Below, piece by piece: positions 42,901-51,987 of a stretch of 64,000 nucleotides of DNA. The notes below the pieces were generated by a model that worked only from the letters and a program-made list of their open reading frames with translations, made no database searches and was not told the origin of the DNA. The position numbers were made by a program, and so were the translations under genes. The first letter of the stretch is position 1. Every line of letters starts with the position of its first letter. The stretch comes from Halomonas sp. UBA3074 (lineage in GTDB: Bacteria; Pseudomonadota; Gammaproteobacteria; Pseudomonadales; Halomonadaceae), in NCBI RefSeq assembly GCF_002366715.1, contig NZ_DFBS01000022.1, positions 1 to 64,000 of the forward strand, given 5' to 3'.

Positions 42901-43053
42901 ATGCTAATGGCTCGGCAAGGCCGCCATGGAGCAACGCGAAGGCAGCCCAAAGGCGTAGCCTTTGACCGTTGGCTCGATCGGGTAGTGACCGTGGCCGTGC
43001 TGACTGCCCTGGTGATTGGTTTGGCCGCGGTGGCCGCCCACTGGCTGCTCTGA
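42901..43053 (+). CDS. 50-residue single-pass membrane protein
   Basis: A 50-codon ORF with GGAG five bases before the ATG encodes a basic N-terminal half (MARQGRHGATRRQPKG) and a C-terminal hydrophobic segment (VAVLTALVIGLAAVAAHWLL). It lies 72 bp after the BCCT gene on the same strand. The RBS and clear membrane segment support a real gene. Its neighbourhood suggests an accessory subunit of the transporter, but this is unproven. Confidence 0.5.
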   Translation: MLMARQGRHGATRRQPKGVAFDRWLDRVVTVAVLTALVIGLAAVAAHWLL

Positions 43054-43082
43054 CGCTGTTAGTTTTTCCCCATTTATGTGAC

Positions 43083-43110
43083 AACGCCTGTCGTCATGCC
43101 GGGCGTTTTT
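43083..43110 (+). terminator. Terminator at the end of the BCCT / small-ORF unit
   Basis: AACGCC and GGCGTT form a stem around 13 bases, followed by a five-base T-run. It overlaps the stop of the convergent cyclase gene. Confidence 0.6.
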
Positions 43111-44380
43111 GTGTCTCTATCCGGTTGCGGCCTAGGCGTTTAGCGCGGTACAGGTTTTGGTCCGCTCGCTCAATCAGCGCCTCAGCGCTCACTAAAAAGC
43201 CTGGCGACATACTGGCCACGCCCATGCTTACCGTGAGGTCGGAGTGGGTGCTTGAGAAGGCGTGGGGGATCGCCAGCGACAGCACGGCTTCACGCAAACA
43301 GTTGGCAACGCTCACCGCGTCATCGTGGTCTTGGCCTGGCAGGACGCAAACAAACTCTTCGCCGCCATAGCGGGCAAGTAAGTCCCCTGCAGGGTCAATG
43401 CACTGATTGAGCGTATTGGCGACGGCGCGCAGCGTCTCGTCTCCCATGGCGTGGCCATAATGATCGTTAAACTCTTTAAAGTTATCGATATCGATAAAGA
43501 TGACCGACAGCGGCTGGTGTGTTTGCTGCGCCAAATGCCAGCGGCGTTTATAAAACGCATCGAAGTGGCGGCGATTGGCGACACCCGTTAGGCCATCCAT
43601 GTTGGAAAGATGATGTAGTTGGTCGCGCTGTTCCAACCCTTGCTGAAAAGCTTTTAACAGGTGGTCGAGGCTATCCACTAAGTGCCCCAGCTCATCATGG
43701 CGGTGACCGCGCAGGGCTGGCTTAGGCCATTGCCCTGGGTGACGCGGGTCCGTTTGCGCTATCGCGGCATGTACTTTAAGCAATGGGCGGGTAATAAATT
43801 GGTGAAAAAAAGTGATGACCAAAATACTTAAAATAAACGCTTCTAAAATACGAATACCCACAACCGAGTAGATCCGAGCCAGGAACTGCTGGGTTAAATA
43901 CCCTTCAGCCAGTATCAGCTCAATCTCGCCGACAACGGCGTCTGGAAGATCGCTGCCAATGTAGTAGTGGAGGTCGGTTTGGTGGTGCAGTAAATCTCCA
44001 AACAAATGTTGGCTGAGCCACGTGGAAGCGGGTGGTTCGGCGCTGTTAAATTCAGCCAGCGCGCGGCCAAAGTCATCGCTTATGGAAACCCACGCCACTT
44101 CGTCATCGCTAAACAACCCATAGGCTATTTGGTGGGCAAGGTCGGGATTAAGCTGAAATGCGGCTTCCGCCGCGGCACCATTGACGACGGCAAGTTGCTG
44201 GGTGACCCGCAGTTGTACTTCTTGGCGCATGGTGTTGGCATAACTTAAGAGTTCGATAGTGCCAGCGACACTGCTAATCAGCATGGCAATCAGCAGGGTA
44301 AGGAGTGCTTGCTTAGTCGTTAAACTGCCCTTTTTAAGAGGGCCGCCAATGGCAAGAAATCGAGAGCGTGGGCGCATCAC
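43094..44380 (-). CDS. Membrane diguanylate cyclase (GGDEF)
   Basis: This 428-aa protein has an N-terminal helix, a periplasmic domain (about 50-170), a second helix (about 173-193), a HAMP-like linker and a C-terminal GGDEF domain. The active site is GGEEF at 339-343, so it should make cyclic-di-GMP. The inhibitory RxxD site is replaced by PAGD (330-333), so product inhibition may be weak. Its start overlaps the stop of the upstream binding-protein gene by four bases. Confidence 0.88.
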   Translation of the reverse strand: MMRPRSRFLAIGGPLKKGSLTTKQALLTLLIAMLISSVAGTIELLSYANTMRQEVQLRVTQQLAVVNGAAAEAAFQLNPDLAHQIAYGLFSDDEVAWVSISDDFGRALAEFNSAEPPASTWLSQHLFGDLLHHQTDLHYYIGSDLPDAVVGEIELILAEGYLTQQFLARIYSVVGIRILEAFILSILVITFFHQFITRPLLKVHAAIAQTDPRHPGQWPKPALRGHRHDELGHLVDSLDHLLKAFQQGLEQRDQLHHLSNMDGLTGVANRRHFDAFYKRRWHLAQQTHQPLSVIFIDIDNFKEFNDHYGHAMGDETLRAVANTLNQCIDPAGDLLARYGGEEFVCVLPGQDHDDAVSVANCLREAVLSLAIPHAFSSTHSDLTVSMGVASMSPGFLVSAEALIERADQNLYRAKRLGRNRIETQKRPA

Positions 44381-45111
44381 TGTCGCATCTCCTGCTCATC
44401 TTCAACCAGTAACGCTAACTGCGTTTGCAGGCGTGCCAGCAGAGCATCAGGCACGCTGAGGTGGCAAGCGAGGTAAAGCGGCGCACTAGAGAAAGTAAAC
44501 AAATGCTCGAGCGCAATATTTTGTTTTGTTGCCATGAATTCACCGGTTGCTTTGCCTGTCACAACGACATCGATCAGGCCTGCCTTTAAACGCGCGATGT
44601 TCTCTTGCTCTGAGGGCGCGCGTATCACATTAATACCTTGAGCGGCGACATAGTCGCCTACGGCATCTTCGCGAAAGCCACCCACACGTAAGTGGCGTAG
44701 CTCCTCAAGTGTCGCGATGCTAAGACCGCGGTCGGCTAAACTAAAAGCTGCCCATTCATTGACGACCAGGGGCCCAACCCAGTCAAACAGTGCTTCTCGC
44801 TCGCGTGTGCGGGTGGTGGAATAGACGCAGTGTAGCGGTCGTAAGCGTGCTTCCGTGAAGGCGCGTGCCCAGGGCAAAAGCCGAAAGTAAGCCTCAATGT
44901 CTGCTTGGCGTAGCGCATTACGTAGCAGTAGCGTTGCGCTGCCGATAATCTGTCCTTGATCATCCAAATAGTTGAACGGTGGATACTCTTCCGTGTTGAT
45001 GGTGAGCGTCATGGCCTTGAGCGGCAGGCTGACGCTACCCAAGGTCGAGAGAAGCATTATGCCCATCCAGTATCGCCATTGGCGAATGACGTTATTGTTA
45101 TTCATCGTCAA
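44377..45111 (-). CDS. Periplasmic solute-binding-like protein (family 3)
   Basis: The 244-aa product resembles family 3 amino-acid-binding proteins. A signal peptide precedes ITINTEEYPPFNYLDDQG-like sequence, the usual mature start. CVYSTTRTREREALFDWVGPL is also typical. No ABC permease genes are nearby, and the gene overlaps the cyclase gene, so it may act as a ligand sensor for the cyclase rather than in transport. Confidence 0.78.
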   Translation of the reverse strand: MTMNNNNVIRQWRYWMGIMLLSTLGSVSLPLKAMTLTINTEEYPPFNYLDDQGQIIGSATLLLRNALRQADIEAYFRLLPWARAFTEARLRPLHCVYSTTRTREREALFDWVGPLVVNEWAAFSLADRGLSIATLEELRHLRVGGFREDAVGDYVAAQGINVIRAPSEQENIARLKAGLIDVVVTGKATGEFMATKQNIALEHLFTFSSAPLYLACHLSVPDALLARLQTQLALLVEDEQEMRQ

Positions 45112-45117
45112 CTACCT

Positions 45118-45918
45118 CTAGGGGCGTTCACTTTGCGCGCGGTCCAGCGCTCGCTGCATCAGCGCTACCAAACGTTGATCGGTGGCTTGGTTAACGGCAA
45201 AGTATAAAGATGATTCGCTGAGTATATGTATCGGGACAACACTGTTTTTAGGCAGGCCTTCGGCGTCGGCAATCCAGTTGGCGACATCCACGCTATAAGC
45301 CCACAAATCAACCCGGCCACGGGCCAACATATGCAGCGCGCTGCGGTTATCGATGGCTGGAAACAGCAGGCGTTCAGGGTAGCCTGCTTCTAACAGCGCC
45401 TGCGCGCCAATATCTTCACGGATCACGGCCACGGTAAGGCCGCGCTCAATGGCTTGTGCCAATGAGTCAATCGCAACCGGGGCGTTGCGATGGGCCAATA
45501 ACGCCACGCGGTCTTTTGCTATCGGGCCCACCCAGTGAAAGCTGGCCTCTCGGGCAGCGGTGCGGGTAGTGGAAAATAACACCGTGTTCGGCTGGTTCAG
45601 GGCGAGTTCATAACCACGAACCCAGGGATAATGGCGGATATCTTGTCGGCTTAGCGGTGTCCCGGTCGCCGTAAAAATGGCTTCCAGTAGTTCGACTGAT
45701 AAACCGGTTAACCGTTGGCGGTCGTTAGCGCCATCGATCTTGTCATCAAGATAGTTATAAGGAGGGTACTCTTCCGTAATAAACGTTAATGACGCCAATG
45801 TAAGCGGCGTTTCAGCATAGGTGCTAGGGGTGATCGCCAAGCAAACACACAGCACGGCTATCAGCCGTTCTAACAGGCGTGGATAGAAGCGCCGTGCAGA
45901 TGACGGGACTAATCCCAT
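45118..45918 (-). CDS. Periplasmic solute-binding-like protein (family 3), paralogue
   Basis: The 266-aa product has a signal peptide ending STYA and the same pattern as its downstream neighbour: FITEEYPPYNYLDD, then FSTTRTAAREASFHWVGPI. The two are clearly homologous, probably from duplication. Only six bases separate it from the next gene. It is the first gene of the three-gene operon with the cyclase. Confidence 0.78.
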   Translation of the reverse strand: MGLVPSSARRFYPRLLERLIAVLCVCLAITPSTYAETPLTLASLTFITEEYPPYNYLDDKIDGANDRQRLTGLSVELLEAIFTATGTPLSRQDIRHYPWVRGYELALNQPNTVLFSTTRTAAREASFHWVGPIAKDRVALLAHRNAPVAIDSLAQAIERGLTVAVIREDIGAQALLEAGYPERLLFPAIDNRSALHMLARGRVDLWAYSVDVANWIADAEGLPKNSVVPIHILSESSLYFAVNQATDQRLVALMQRALDRAQSERP

Positions 45919-46060
45919 TGCGGTTTACCCATGTGAATTAACAATCAATCAAACTTAGAGCAACGCCGAGCGGCTGTCACCTCTAATCTGCCAACGTAAG
46001 CCGTGGCGCCCAGCTAGCTCTACCTGCTAGGCTTACGCCTTCCCCTGTGAGAGAAAACCA

Positions 46061-47425
46061 ATGCTGTCTGCTAACACTGCTAAGGCGACTGATGGCTACG
46101 CATCGCGTCGAGAAATTTTTGGCTGGGCGATGTTTGATTTTGCCAATCAGGCCTACACGTTGCTCATCATTACCGTCGTGTTTGGCGAGCTCTTTACTAC
46201 GGTAATTGTGGGCGACCGAGGTGACAACTTTCGGCTTGCCAATTTCTTGTGGAGCCTAGCCCTGGCAGTGAGCTATCTGATGGTGGTGATCACGGCCCCC
46301 TTGTGCGGTGCGGTCATGGACTATCGGGCAGAGAAAAAGCGTTTTCTGCTGATGAGCTATCTCGCCACGGTGGTCACCACGGCCATGCTTTACTTTGTCG
46401 AGCCCGGCTTCGTCATCATTGGCCTGCTATTGATCGTGCTGTCGAACTACGCCTATTCCATGGGGGAGTCGTTTATTGCCGCCTTTTTACCCGAGCTTGG
46501 GCCGCCCGAGTCGCTGGGTAAAATTTCCGGGTTTGGCTGGGCACTGGGCTACATCGGGGGGTTGTTCGCCGCCGGTTTCACCCTGGTGGTGTTAGGTGAG
46601 GCAAGCGCTGACAACTTTGAACGCATTCGCTGGGTGGGGCCTTTCGCTGCAGGGTTTTTCCTGATTACCGCTATCCCCACTTTTTTATGGTTAAAAGAGC
46701 GCGGTACGCCCCAGCCTCACGGCGTCTCGTATCGTCATATTGCCTTGAAGCGCGTGACCTCTACGCTGCATGAATTGCGCTACTTCAAAGACCTGACCAC
46801 TTTTTTAGTGTCGCTGCTGTTTTCGATGGCGGGGGTCTACATCATTATCGCCTTTGCGTTTATTTACGGTGCCCAAGTGATCGGCTGGGATGAAGGCGTG
46901 CGCAATATTATGTTCATTATCGTTCAAGTCACTGCGGCGGCAGGCGCGCTAGGGTTTGGATGGATCCAGGATCGATTAGGGGCCAAGCATACTTACCAAA
47001 TAACGCTGGCGCTTTGGGTGCTGGCGATTATTGCTATTTGGGCGACGCCTGAGGTGACGCAGTGGGTCAACGGGCAATTTGAGGCGCAGTGGCAGGCCCA
47101 ATACGTCTTCCTCGTAGTGGGTTGCCTGGCAGGGCTCAGCCTGGGCTCTAGCCAATCCGCCAGCCGGGCCCTGGTTGGCCTATTTTCACCGCTGGGTAAA
47201 TCCGCTGAATTTTTCGGTTTCTGGGGGTTGGCAAATAAGTTAGCAGGGGTGTGTGGCATCGTGATGCTGGGTGTGCTGCAAACGCTTATCGGCTTGCAAG
47301 CGTCTATCCTGTTATGTGTGGCTTTGTTCGTTATTGCGATGCTGATTTGCGCCAAGGTCAACGAGCGCCGGGGCCGCGAAGCTGCACTGGCATGGGAAGG
47401 CGAGTCGTCATCTCAGCACTCATAA
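46061..47425 (+). CDS. MFS transporter, UMF1 (Atg22-like) family
   Basis: This 454-aa, 12-helix transporter belongs to the UMF1 branch of the major facilitator superfamily. The N-terminus SRREIFGWAMFDFANQAYTLLIITVVFG is its hallmark. GSSQSASRALVGLFSPLGKSAEFFGFWG lies in the second half. Bacterial members are uncharacterised; eukaryotic relatives (Atg22) export amino acids from the vacuole. It begins divergently from the binding-protein/cyclase operon. Confidence 0.88.
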   Translation: MLSANTAKATDGYASRREIFGWAMFDFANQAYTLLIITVVFGELFTTVIVGDRGDNFRLANFLWSLALAVSYLMVVITAPLCGAVMDYRAEKKRFLLMSYLATVVTTAMLYFVEPGFVIIGLLLIVLSNYAYSMGESFIAAFLPELGPPESLGKISGFGWALGYIGGLFAAGFTLVVLGEASADNFERIRWVGPFAAGFFLITAIPTFLWLKERGTPQPHGVSYRHIALKRVTSTLHELRYFKDLTTFLVSLLFSMAGVYIIIAFAFIYGAQVIGWDEGVRNIMFIIVQVTAAAGALGFGWIQDRLGAKHTYQITLALWVLAIIAIWATPEVTQWVNGQFEAQWQAQYVFLVVGCLAGLSLGSSQSASRALVGLFSPLGKSAEFFGFWGLANKLAGVCGIVMLGVLQTLIGLQASILLCVALFVIAMLICAKVNERRGREAALAWEGESSSQHS

Positions 47426-47462
47426 GGCTCGATGAGAGGCGCTTACCTCAGCGAGGTGAACG

Positions 47463-47990
47463 ATGTTGACGCACACAGCAACGCCAAGGGCACAGCGAGG
47501 TGGCATCGTCATGATGCTACTGCTTTGGGTGCTGTTAATGGCGGTGGGCACGTGGTGGATACATGGCGGCCTGGAGGAAATGATGCGCCCCAATGCCAAT
47601 ATCGTGCATACCCTACCTGCCGGTGAACCGATTACGTTAAAGCGTAATCGTGCCGGGCATTTTGAAGCGCCTGGCCGTATCAATGGTGAGCCCGTCACCT
47701 TTTTGCTCGATACGGGCGCCACCTATGTGGCGATACCGGGTGGCTTAGCCGATGAGCTGGGCTTGGTGCCGGGGCGCAGCGCTTGGTTCAATACTGCCAA
47801 TGGCCGGGTGGAAGGTAGCTTGACCGAACTGGACGAGGTTTCACTGGGCGGTTTAACAGTGCAGAATGTACAGGGGTCTATTAGCCCTGGCATGGAGCGC
47901 GACACCGTCCTGCTCGGCATGAGTTTTTTGAACCTCTTGTCGATTGAAATGCAGGCCGGTGAAATGGTGTTGAGCCTTCCCGAGCAGTGA
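47463..47990 (+). CDS. Retropepsin-like aspartyl protease
   Basis: The 175-aa product has one N-terminal transmembrane helix and a retroviral-type aspartyl protease domain. The catalytic motif is FLLDTGATYVAIP, and the flap/second-half motif is VLLGMSFLNLLSIE. It matches the TIGR02281 single-domain family. The domain faces the periplasm. Target unknown. GAGGTGAACG precedes the ATG. Confidence 0.86.
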   Translation: MLTHTATPRAQRGGIVMMLLLWVLLMAVGTWWIHGGLEEMMRPNANIVHTLPAGEPITLKRNRAGHFEAPGRINGEPVTFLLDTGATYVAIPGGLADELGLVPGRSAWFNTANGRVEGSLTELDEVSLGGLTVQNVQGSISPGMERDTVLLGMSFLNLLSIEMQAGEMVLSLPEQ

Positions 47991-48074
47991 GTTCAGCTTG
48001 TGAAGGTGGCGGTAATAGGAAGCAGTAAACAGCTAAGTTTCAGAAACAGAGTGCCAACACGCTAAGGAGTTGCT

Positions 48075-48254
48075 ATGGGCATTGAAGTAGGTGGTTTATT
48101 AGGGTTAATTTGGCTTGTTATCGTTATTTGGGCCATTGTGAAAGTGGCTAAAAGCGGCGCAGGGGGTGTTGCCAAGCTCATTTGGATCTTGGTACTGCTG
48201 TTTTTCCCGCTGGTTGGTTTAATCGCGTGGTTCCTGTTTGGCCCCAAAGGGTAG
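48075..48254 (+). CDS. Small PLD-N-type membrane protein
   Basis: This 59-aa protein has two hydrophobic helices and ends LFFPLVGLIAWFLFGPKG, the pattern of the cardiolipin-synthase/phospholipase D N-terminal domain family (PLDc_N). AAGGAG lies four bases before the ATG. It lacks the catalytic domain, so its role is unknown. It is followed by a strong terminator. Confidence 0.8.
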   Translation: MGIEVGGLLGLIWLVIVIWAIVKVAKSGAGGVAKLIWILVLLFFPLVGLIAWFLFGPKG

Positions 48255-48272
48255 ACGCGGGATGCCATGACG

Positions 48273-48307
48273 AAAAAAAAGGCAGGCCGATGACGGCCTG
48301 CCTTTTT
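48273..48307. terminator. Bidirectional terminator after the PLD-N-type gene
   Basis: GGCAGGCC, loop GATGAC, GGCCTGCC form an 8-bp stem with an eight-base A-run before and a five-base T-run after. It also lies just beyond the convergent small minus-strand gene. Confidence 0.9.
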
Positions 48308-48338
48308 GGTAACTCGAGTAGTCAATAATAAATAAAGA

Positions 48339-48479
48339 TTACTCTGTCGTGTCATTTCCTTCGCCGGGCGGTGCTTTATAATGCCCAGGTATTTTTAGCT
48401 TTTCCCCGTTGGGCAGGTCACGCACTTGGGTTGGAATGTAAACACGTTTAATAACACTTTTCGTTTTGCTACTTCCCAT
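48339..48479 (-). CDS. 46-residue basic protein of unknown function
   Basis: On the minus strand a 46-codon ORF begins MGSSKTKSVIKRVYIPTQVR and ends APPGEGNDTTE. AGGAGG lies eight bases upstream, a near-perfect Shine-Dalgarno, and a terminator lies immediately downstream on the same strand. These features support a real small gene. It is rich in Lys and Pro. I do not recognise a family. Confidence 0.55.
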   Translation of the reverse strand: MGSSKTKSVIKRVYIPTQVRDLPNGEKLKIPGHYKAPPGEGNDTTE

Positions 48480-48709
48480 GGCAGGTTCCTCCTGTCAAAT
48501 TGTCGACAGTTAGCGTTTTCACATTAGCTCCCGTTGGTGTGAGAATCAAGTGTCTGGCCTAATACCGCCATCAATAAACGTAACGGTAACGACAGTAGCA
48601 GGTGTTTTGATGGTTTTGAGGTATCCTGAGAGCCAACAATAGGGCACCTGCAATGAAACTGGGTGAGCGGGTGAGAAAATAAACAGCCTAAGCGGAGTGC
48701 AAAAAGAGG

Positions 48710-49468
48710 ATGGTAGATCACTTGGAACAGCAGTTTCAGGCGCTTGAATCGCAAGAGCCTGTCATGCCTGACTATCCCGATCAAGATCATGTCCTGATCA
48801 TAGAAGATGATCAGCGCCTGGCCGAACTTACCCGGGATTACTTGGAAGCAAACGGCTTCCAAGTAACGCTGGAGGCGGATGGGTCTAAAGGGGTTGATCG
48901 TATTTTAACCCTGCAACCCGATTTAGTAATTTTAGATTTAATGCTGCCAGGGGAAGATGGCTTGGCGATTTGCCGCCGCGTTAGACCTAATTTTGCTGGG
49001 CCGATCATGATGCTGACGGCACGCACCGACGATCTGGATCAAGTCTTGGGGCTTGAAATGGGCGCTGATGATTACGTGCCAAAACCCGTTCAACCACGCG
49101 TACTGCTGGCCCGCATGCGGGCGCTCCTTCGCCGCGCTGATGGGCCAGCGCCGGATGGCGAAATGCGGCTGCGCTTTGAAAACCTGGAAATCGATAATGC
49201 CACGCGCGAGGCTTGGCTCTCTGGTGAGCGCATTGACTTAACCAGCGCTGAGTTTGACCTGCTCTGGCTATTAGGTCGCAACGCTGGCCGTGTGCTTACC
49301 CGTGAAGAGATATTCAGTGACTTACGCGGCATTAAGTATGATGGGCAAGACCGCTCTATTGATGTGCGTGTGTCGCGTATTCGACCCAAAATTGGCGATG
49401 ACCCGAACCAACCCCACCGAATCAAAACCGTGCGCAGTAAAGGTTATCTCTTCGTTAAAGACAGTTGA
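48710..49468 (+). CDS. OmpR-family response regulator, RstA-like
   Basis: This 252-aa regulator has a receiver domain with the phospho-acceptor Asp in LVILDLMLPGEDGLAIC, acidic residues in IIEDDQRL and the Lys in DYVPKPVQP. A C-terminal winged-helix domain ends in VRSKGYLFVKD. It resembles RstA. The ATG at 48710 has GAGG directly abutting it, so a later start such as 48764 is possible. It overlaps the frame of the sensor-kinase gene at the end. The regulated genes are not predictable. Confidence 0.88.
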   Translation: MVDHLEQQFQALESQEPVMPDYPDQDHVLIIEDDQRLAELTRDYLEANGFQVTLEADGSKGVDRILTLQPDLVILDLMLPGEDGLAICRRVRPNFAGPIMMLTARTDDLDQVLGLEMGADDYVPKPVQPRVLLARMRALLRRADGPAPDGEMRLRFENLEIDNATREAWLSGERIDLTSAEFDLLWLLGRNAGRVLTREEIFSDLRGIKYDGQDRSIDVRVSRIRPKIGDDPNQPHRIKTVRSKGYLFVKDS

Positions 49469-49488
49469 TCAATCAGAGGGAAAGCATC

Positions 49489-51084
49489 ATGCGGCGGGTG
49501 CTCAGTAACGGCTCGTTTTTAAGGTTCTATTTGTTGCTGGGCGTAGCGCTTTTAGTCGTATTTGTGATCGCATTGGCGGGACGTTCGTTTATCGAGCAGG
49601 TGCGCCGCGAAGACTACCGTGAACAGCTTGCTTCACTGCCCATGTCGCTGATGACGCAACAGTTGGCTGACCTACCTGAAGGCCAGCGTAATATCCTGCT
49701 TGCGCGTTTTTCTGAGCAGCTTGAGTTGCAATTGTCTTTACAGCCCATCAACGAGGTGGAGCTAGGCTACTTCGAGCGCTCACGCCTTGAGCAAGGTAAA
49801 ATTCTGGTGGCTGAAAGCCCGTGGTTACTACAGCAGCGCTTACCTGGCGATACGTGGTTGCTGCAAGCCAGGCTCGAAGATTGGAGTGAGCATCAATGGT
49901 ACGGCAGCATCGCGCTGTTGGGTGATTGGCTGGCGGCGGCGCCCGACGATGCGCGTGAAAACCGTATCGCCCAACTGCGCCCAGGCAGTTGGCCGCTGCA
50001 GCTGGTGTCTGAATTACCAGCCGGGCTATCGACGCAGCAGCAAGTACAGTTGGCCAGCGGCAGCGTGATCACTCGGTTAGTGTCTGACAATCTCTCTATC
50101 ACGCTGCTCTATCAACTGCCGGGCGAATCTCAGTGGTTAAAGGCGGGGCCTATTTCCCGCGGCGACACACTGCCTCCGAACCTCCACCTGCCGCTTCTGG
50201 TGGGGCTGATGATCGTACTCAGCCTGATTATCTACTTGATCATGCGCAGTATTGAAGCCCGAATGGCACGCCTAGAGCTGGCCGCGACTAGGATTGCCAG
50301 TGGCCGCTTGGAAACCCGCGTAAAAGTGGAAAGCGGCGACTTTTTGGGCCGCTTGGGTATGGCGTTTAACGGCATGGCCAATCAAGTGCAGAGTCTCTTA
50401 CGTGGACAGCAAGAGATGATACGGGCGGTGTCCCATGAGCTGCGCACCCCGGTCGCCCGCATTCGCTTTGCGGTGCAAATGGTCGAGGACATGACCGAAC
50501 AGCCCGCTATTCGCCGCCAGTTGCAGGGCATCGATGCCGATATTGCCGAGCTGGATGAGTTGGTGGATGAGATTCTCACCTATGCACGCTTAGGGGGAGA
50601 AACGGTGAATGGCGCCGAGCTGGAAACTGCCCTGGTAGAGTGCCGCGCCATGGCCGAGCGGGTGATTGACACGCTTTCTCCACTGCATAAAGGTTTGGCG
50701 TTAACGCTTGCCGAGGGCCCTGAAATCGAGCTGATGGCGGAGCCACGCTATCTTCAGCGCGCCCTGCAGAATTTAGTCGGTAACGCCTGTCGGCACGCCA
50801 AGTCTCAGGTAGTGATCCAGCTGTGGGATGAGCCCAATCTGGTGCGTATTGACGTTGAAGATGACGGTCCCGGCATTCCTCCCGAAGCGCGAGCGGATAT
50901 TTTTAAACCCTTCGCCCGGCTAGATGACAGCCGCGCACGCAGTTCCGGCGGCTACGGGTTGGGGCTTTCGATCGTGCAGAAGATCATGGCCGGGCACGGC
51001 GGCAGTGTGACTATCGACACCAGCCCTTCCCTGGGCGGTGCGCGCTTTACGCTGCTGGTTCCTCGTCGCGATCCGCCGGCTTAA
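49489..51084 (+). CDS. Sensor histidine kinase, RstB-like
   Basis: This 531-aa kinase has two transmembrane segments (about 10-30 and 235-255) flanking a periplasmic domain, then HAMP, HisKA and HATPase modules. The phospho-acceptor His lies in MIRAVSHELRTPVARIRFAV, the N-box is LQNLVGNACRHAK, and the G-box is DDGPGIPPEARADIF and GGYGLGLSIVQKI. The ATG at 49489 with AGGGAAA upstream is preferred over the TTG at 49465. It pairs with the upstream regulator. Its end overlaps the convergent metR gene by 38 bp. Confidence 0.88.
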   Translation: MRRVLSNGSFLRFYLLLGVALLVVFVIALAGRSFIEQVRREDYREQLASLPMSLMTQQLADLPEGQRNILLARFSEQLELQLSLQPINEVELGYFERSRLEQGKILVAESPWLLQQRLPGDTWLLQARLEDWSEHQWYGSIALLGDWLAAAPDDARENRIAQLRPGSWPLQLVSELPAGLSTQQQVQLASGSVITRLVSDNLSITLLYQLPGESQWLKAGPISRGDTLPPNLHLPLLVGLMIVLSLIIYLIMRSIEARMARLELAATRIASGRLETRVKVESGDFLGRLGMAFNGMANQVQSLLRGQQEMIRAVSHELRTPVARIRFAVQMVEDMTEQPAIRRQLQGIDADIAELDELVDEILTYARLGGETVNGAELETALVECRAMAERVIDTLSPLHKGLALTLAEGPEIELMAEPRYLQRALQNLVGNACRHAKSQVVIQLWDEPNLVRIDVEDDGPGIPPEARADIFKPFARLDDSRARSSGGYGLGLSIVQKIMAGHGGSVTIDTSPSLGGARFTLLVPRRDPPA

Positions 51085-51985
51085 CCCCCGTGAGCACCGC
51101 AAAGGAGGTTTCCCGCGCGGTGCGCAAGAAATCCTGCATCCACGGCGCTTCACGCGTCTCTTCACGGATCGCCGCATAGAGCGTACTCCATACTCCCTGC
51201 TCGCCTAGCTTCACCGCGCTAACGTAATCGCGCTCTAAATACTCGGTGAGCGCCCAGTTGGGCAGGGCGCAGACGCCGCGCCCGCTGGCCACTAGCTGCA
51301 TCATCATAATGGTCAATTCAGCGGTGCGGATCTCCCGAGGGCGTACATTCGCCGGTTGCAAAAACTGAGTGAAAATATCCAACCGTGACTGTTCAACCGG
51401 GTACGTGATCAAGGTTTCATCCGCCAGCGCCTGGGGCTCAATGAAGCTCTGGCCTGCAAACGCGTGCTGGCGGGCGACGGCTAATAATCCCTCATAGCGA
51501 AACAGCGGTGCGTAGTGAATACCCTCAAGCGGCTGGGGGTCGGCGGTGATCACCAGATCCAACTGTTCGCGGGCAAGCGCCGGGAGGGGATCAAAGTGGT
51601 GGCCACTGGGAATGTCGATTTCCACCTCTGGCCAGTGATCGCGAAAGTAATCCACCGTCGGCATCAACCACTGAAAACAGCTATGGCACTCGATGGCCAT
51701 ATGCAAACGACCTTGCTCGGTGCCTGCTAAGCGCGCCAAATCCCGCTCCGCTTTGCGTACTTCCGGCAGCACCTGGTCAGCTAAGGCGAGGAGGCGTAAG
51801 CCCGCGCGGGTGAATTCCACCGGGCGGGTTTTGCGCACGAATAGCGCACTATCCACGCGGCTCTCCAAGTCTTTCAACTGGTGAGAAAGCGCCGATTGGG
51901 TCAAATGCACGCGATCGGCAGCATCGACCAAAGAGCCGGTTTCACGCAGCGCCAGCAGGGTGCGTAGATGTCGCAGTTCAATCAT
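51047..51985 (-). CDS. metR: LysR-type regulator of methionine synthesis
   Basis: MetR activates metE and other methionine genes with homocysteine as co-effector. This 312-aa LysR protein has an N-terminal winged helix-turn-helix (IELRHLRTLLALRETGSLVDAADRVHLTQSALSHQLKDLE) and a typical effector domain. It is divergent from metE, and a MetR-type site lies just beyond its start. Its stop overlaps the histidine-kinase gene. Confidence 0.94.
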   Translation of the reverse strand: MIELRHLRTLLALRETGSLVDAADRVHLTQSALSHQLKDLESRVDSALFVRKTRPVEFTRAGLRLLALADQVLPEVRKAERDLARLAGTEQGRLHMAIECHSCFQWLMPTVDYFRDHWPEVEIDIPSGHHFDPLPALAREQLDLVITADPQPLEGIHYAPLFRYEGLLAVARQHAFAGQSFIEPQALADETLITYPVEQSRLDIFTQFLQPANVRPREIRTAELTIMMMQLVASGRGVCALPNWALTEYLERDYVSAVKLGEQGVWSTLYAAIREETREAPWMQDFLRTARETSFAVLTGVKPADRDEEPAA

Positions 51986-51987
51986 TG

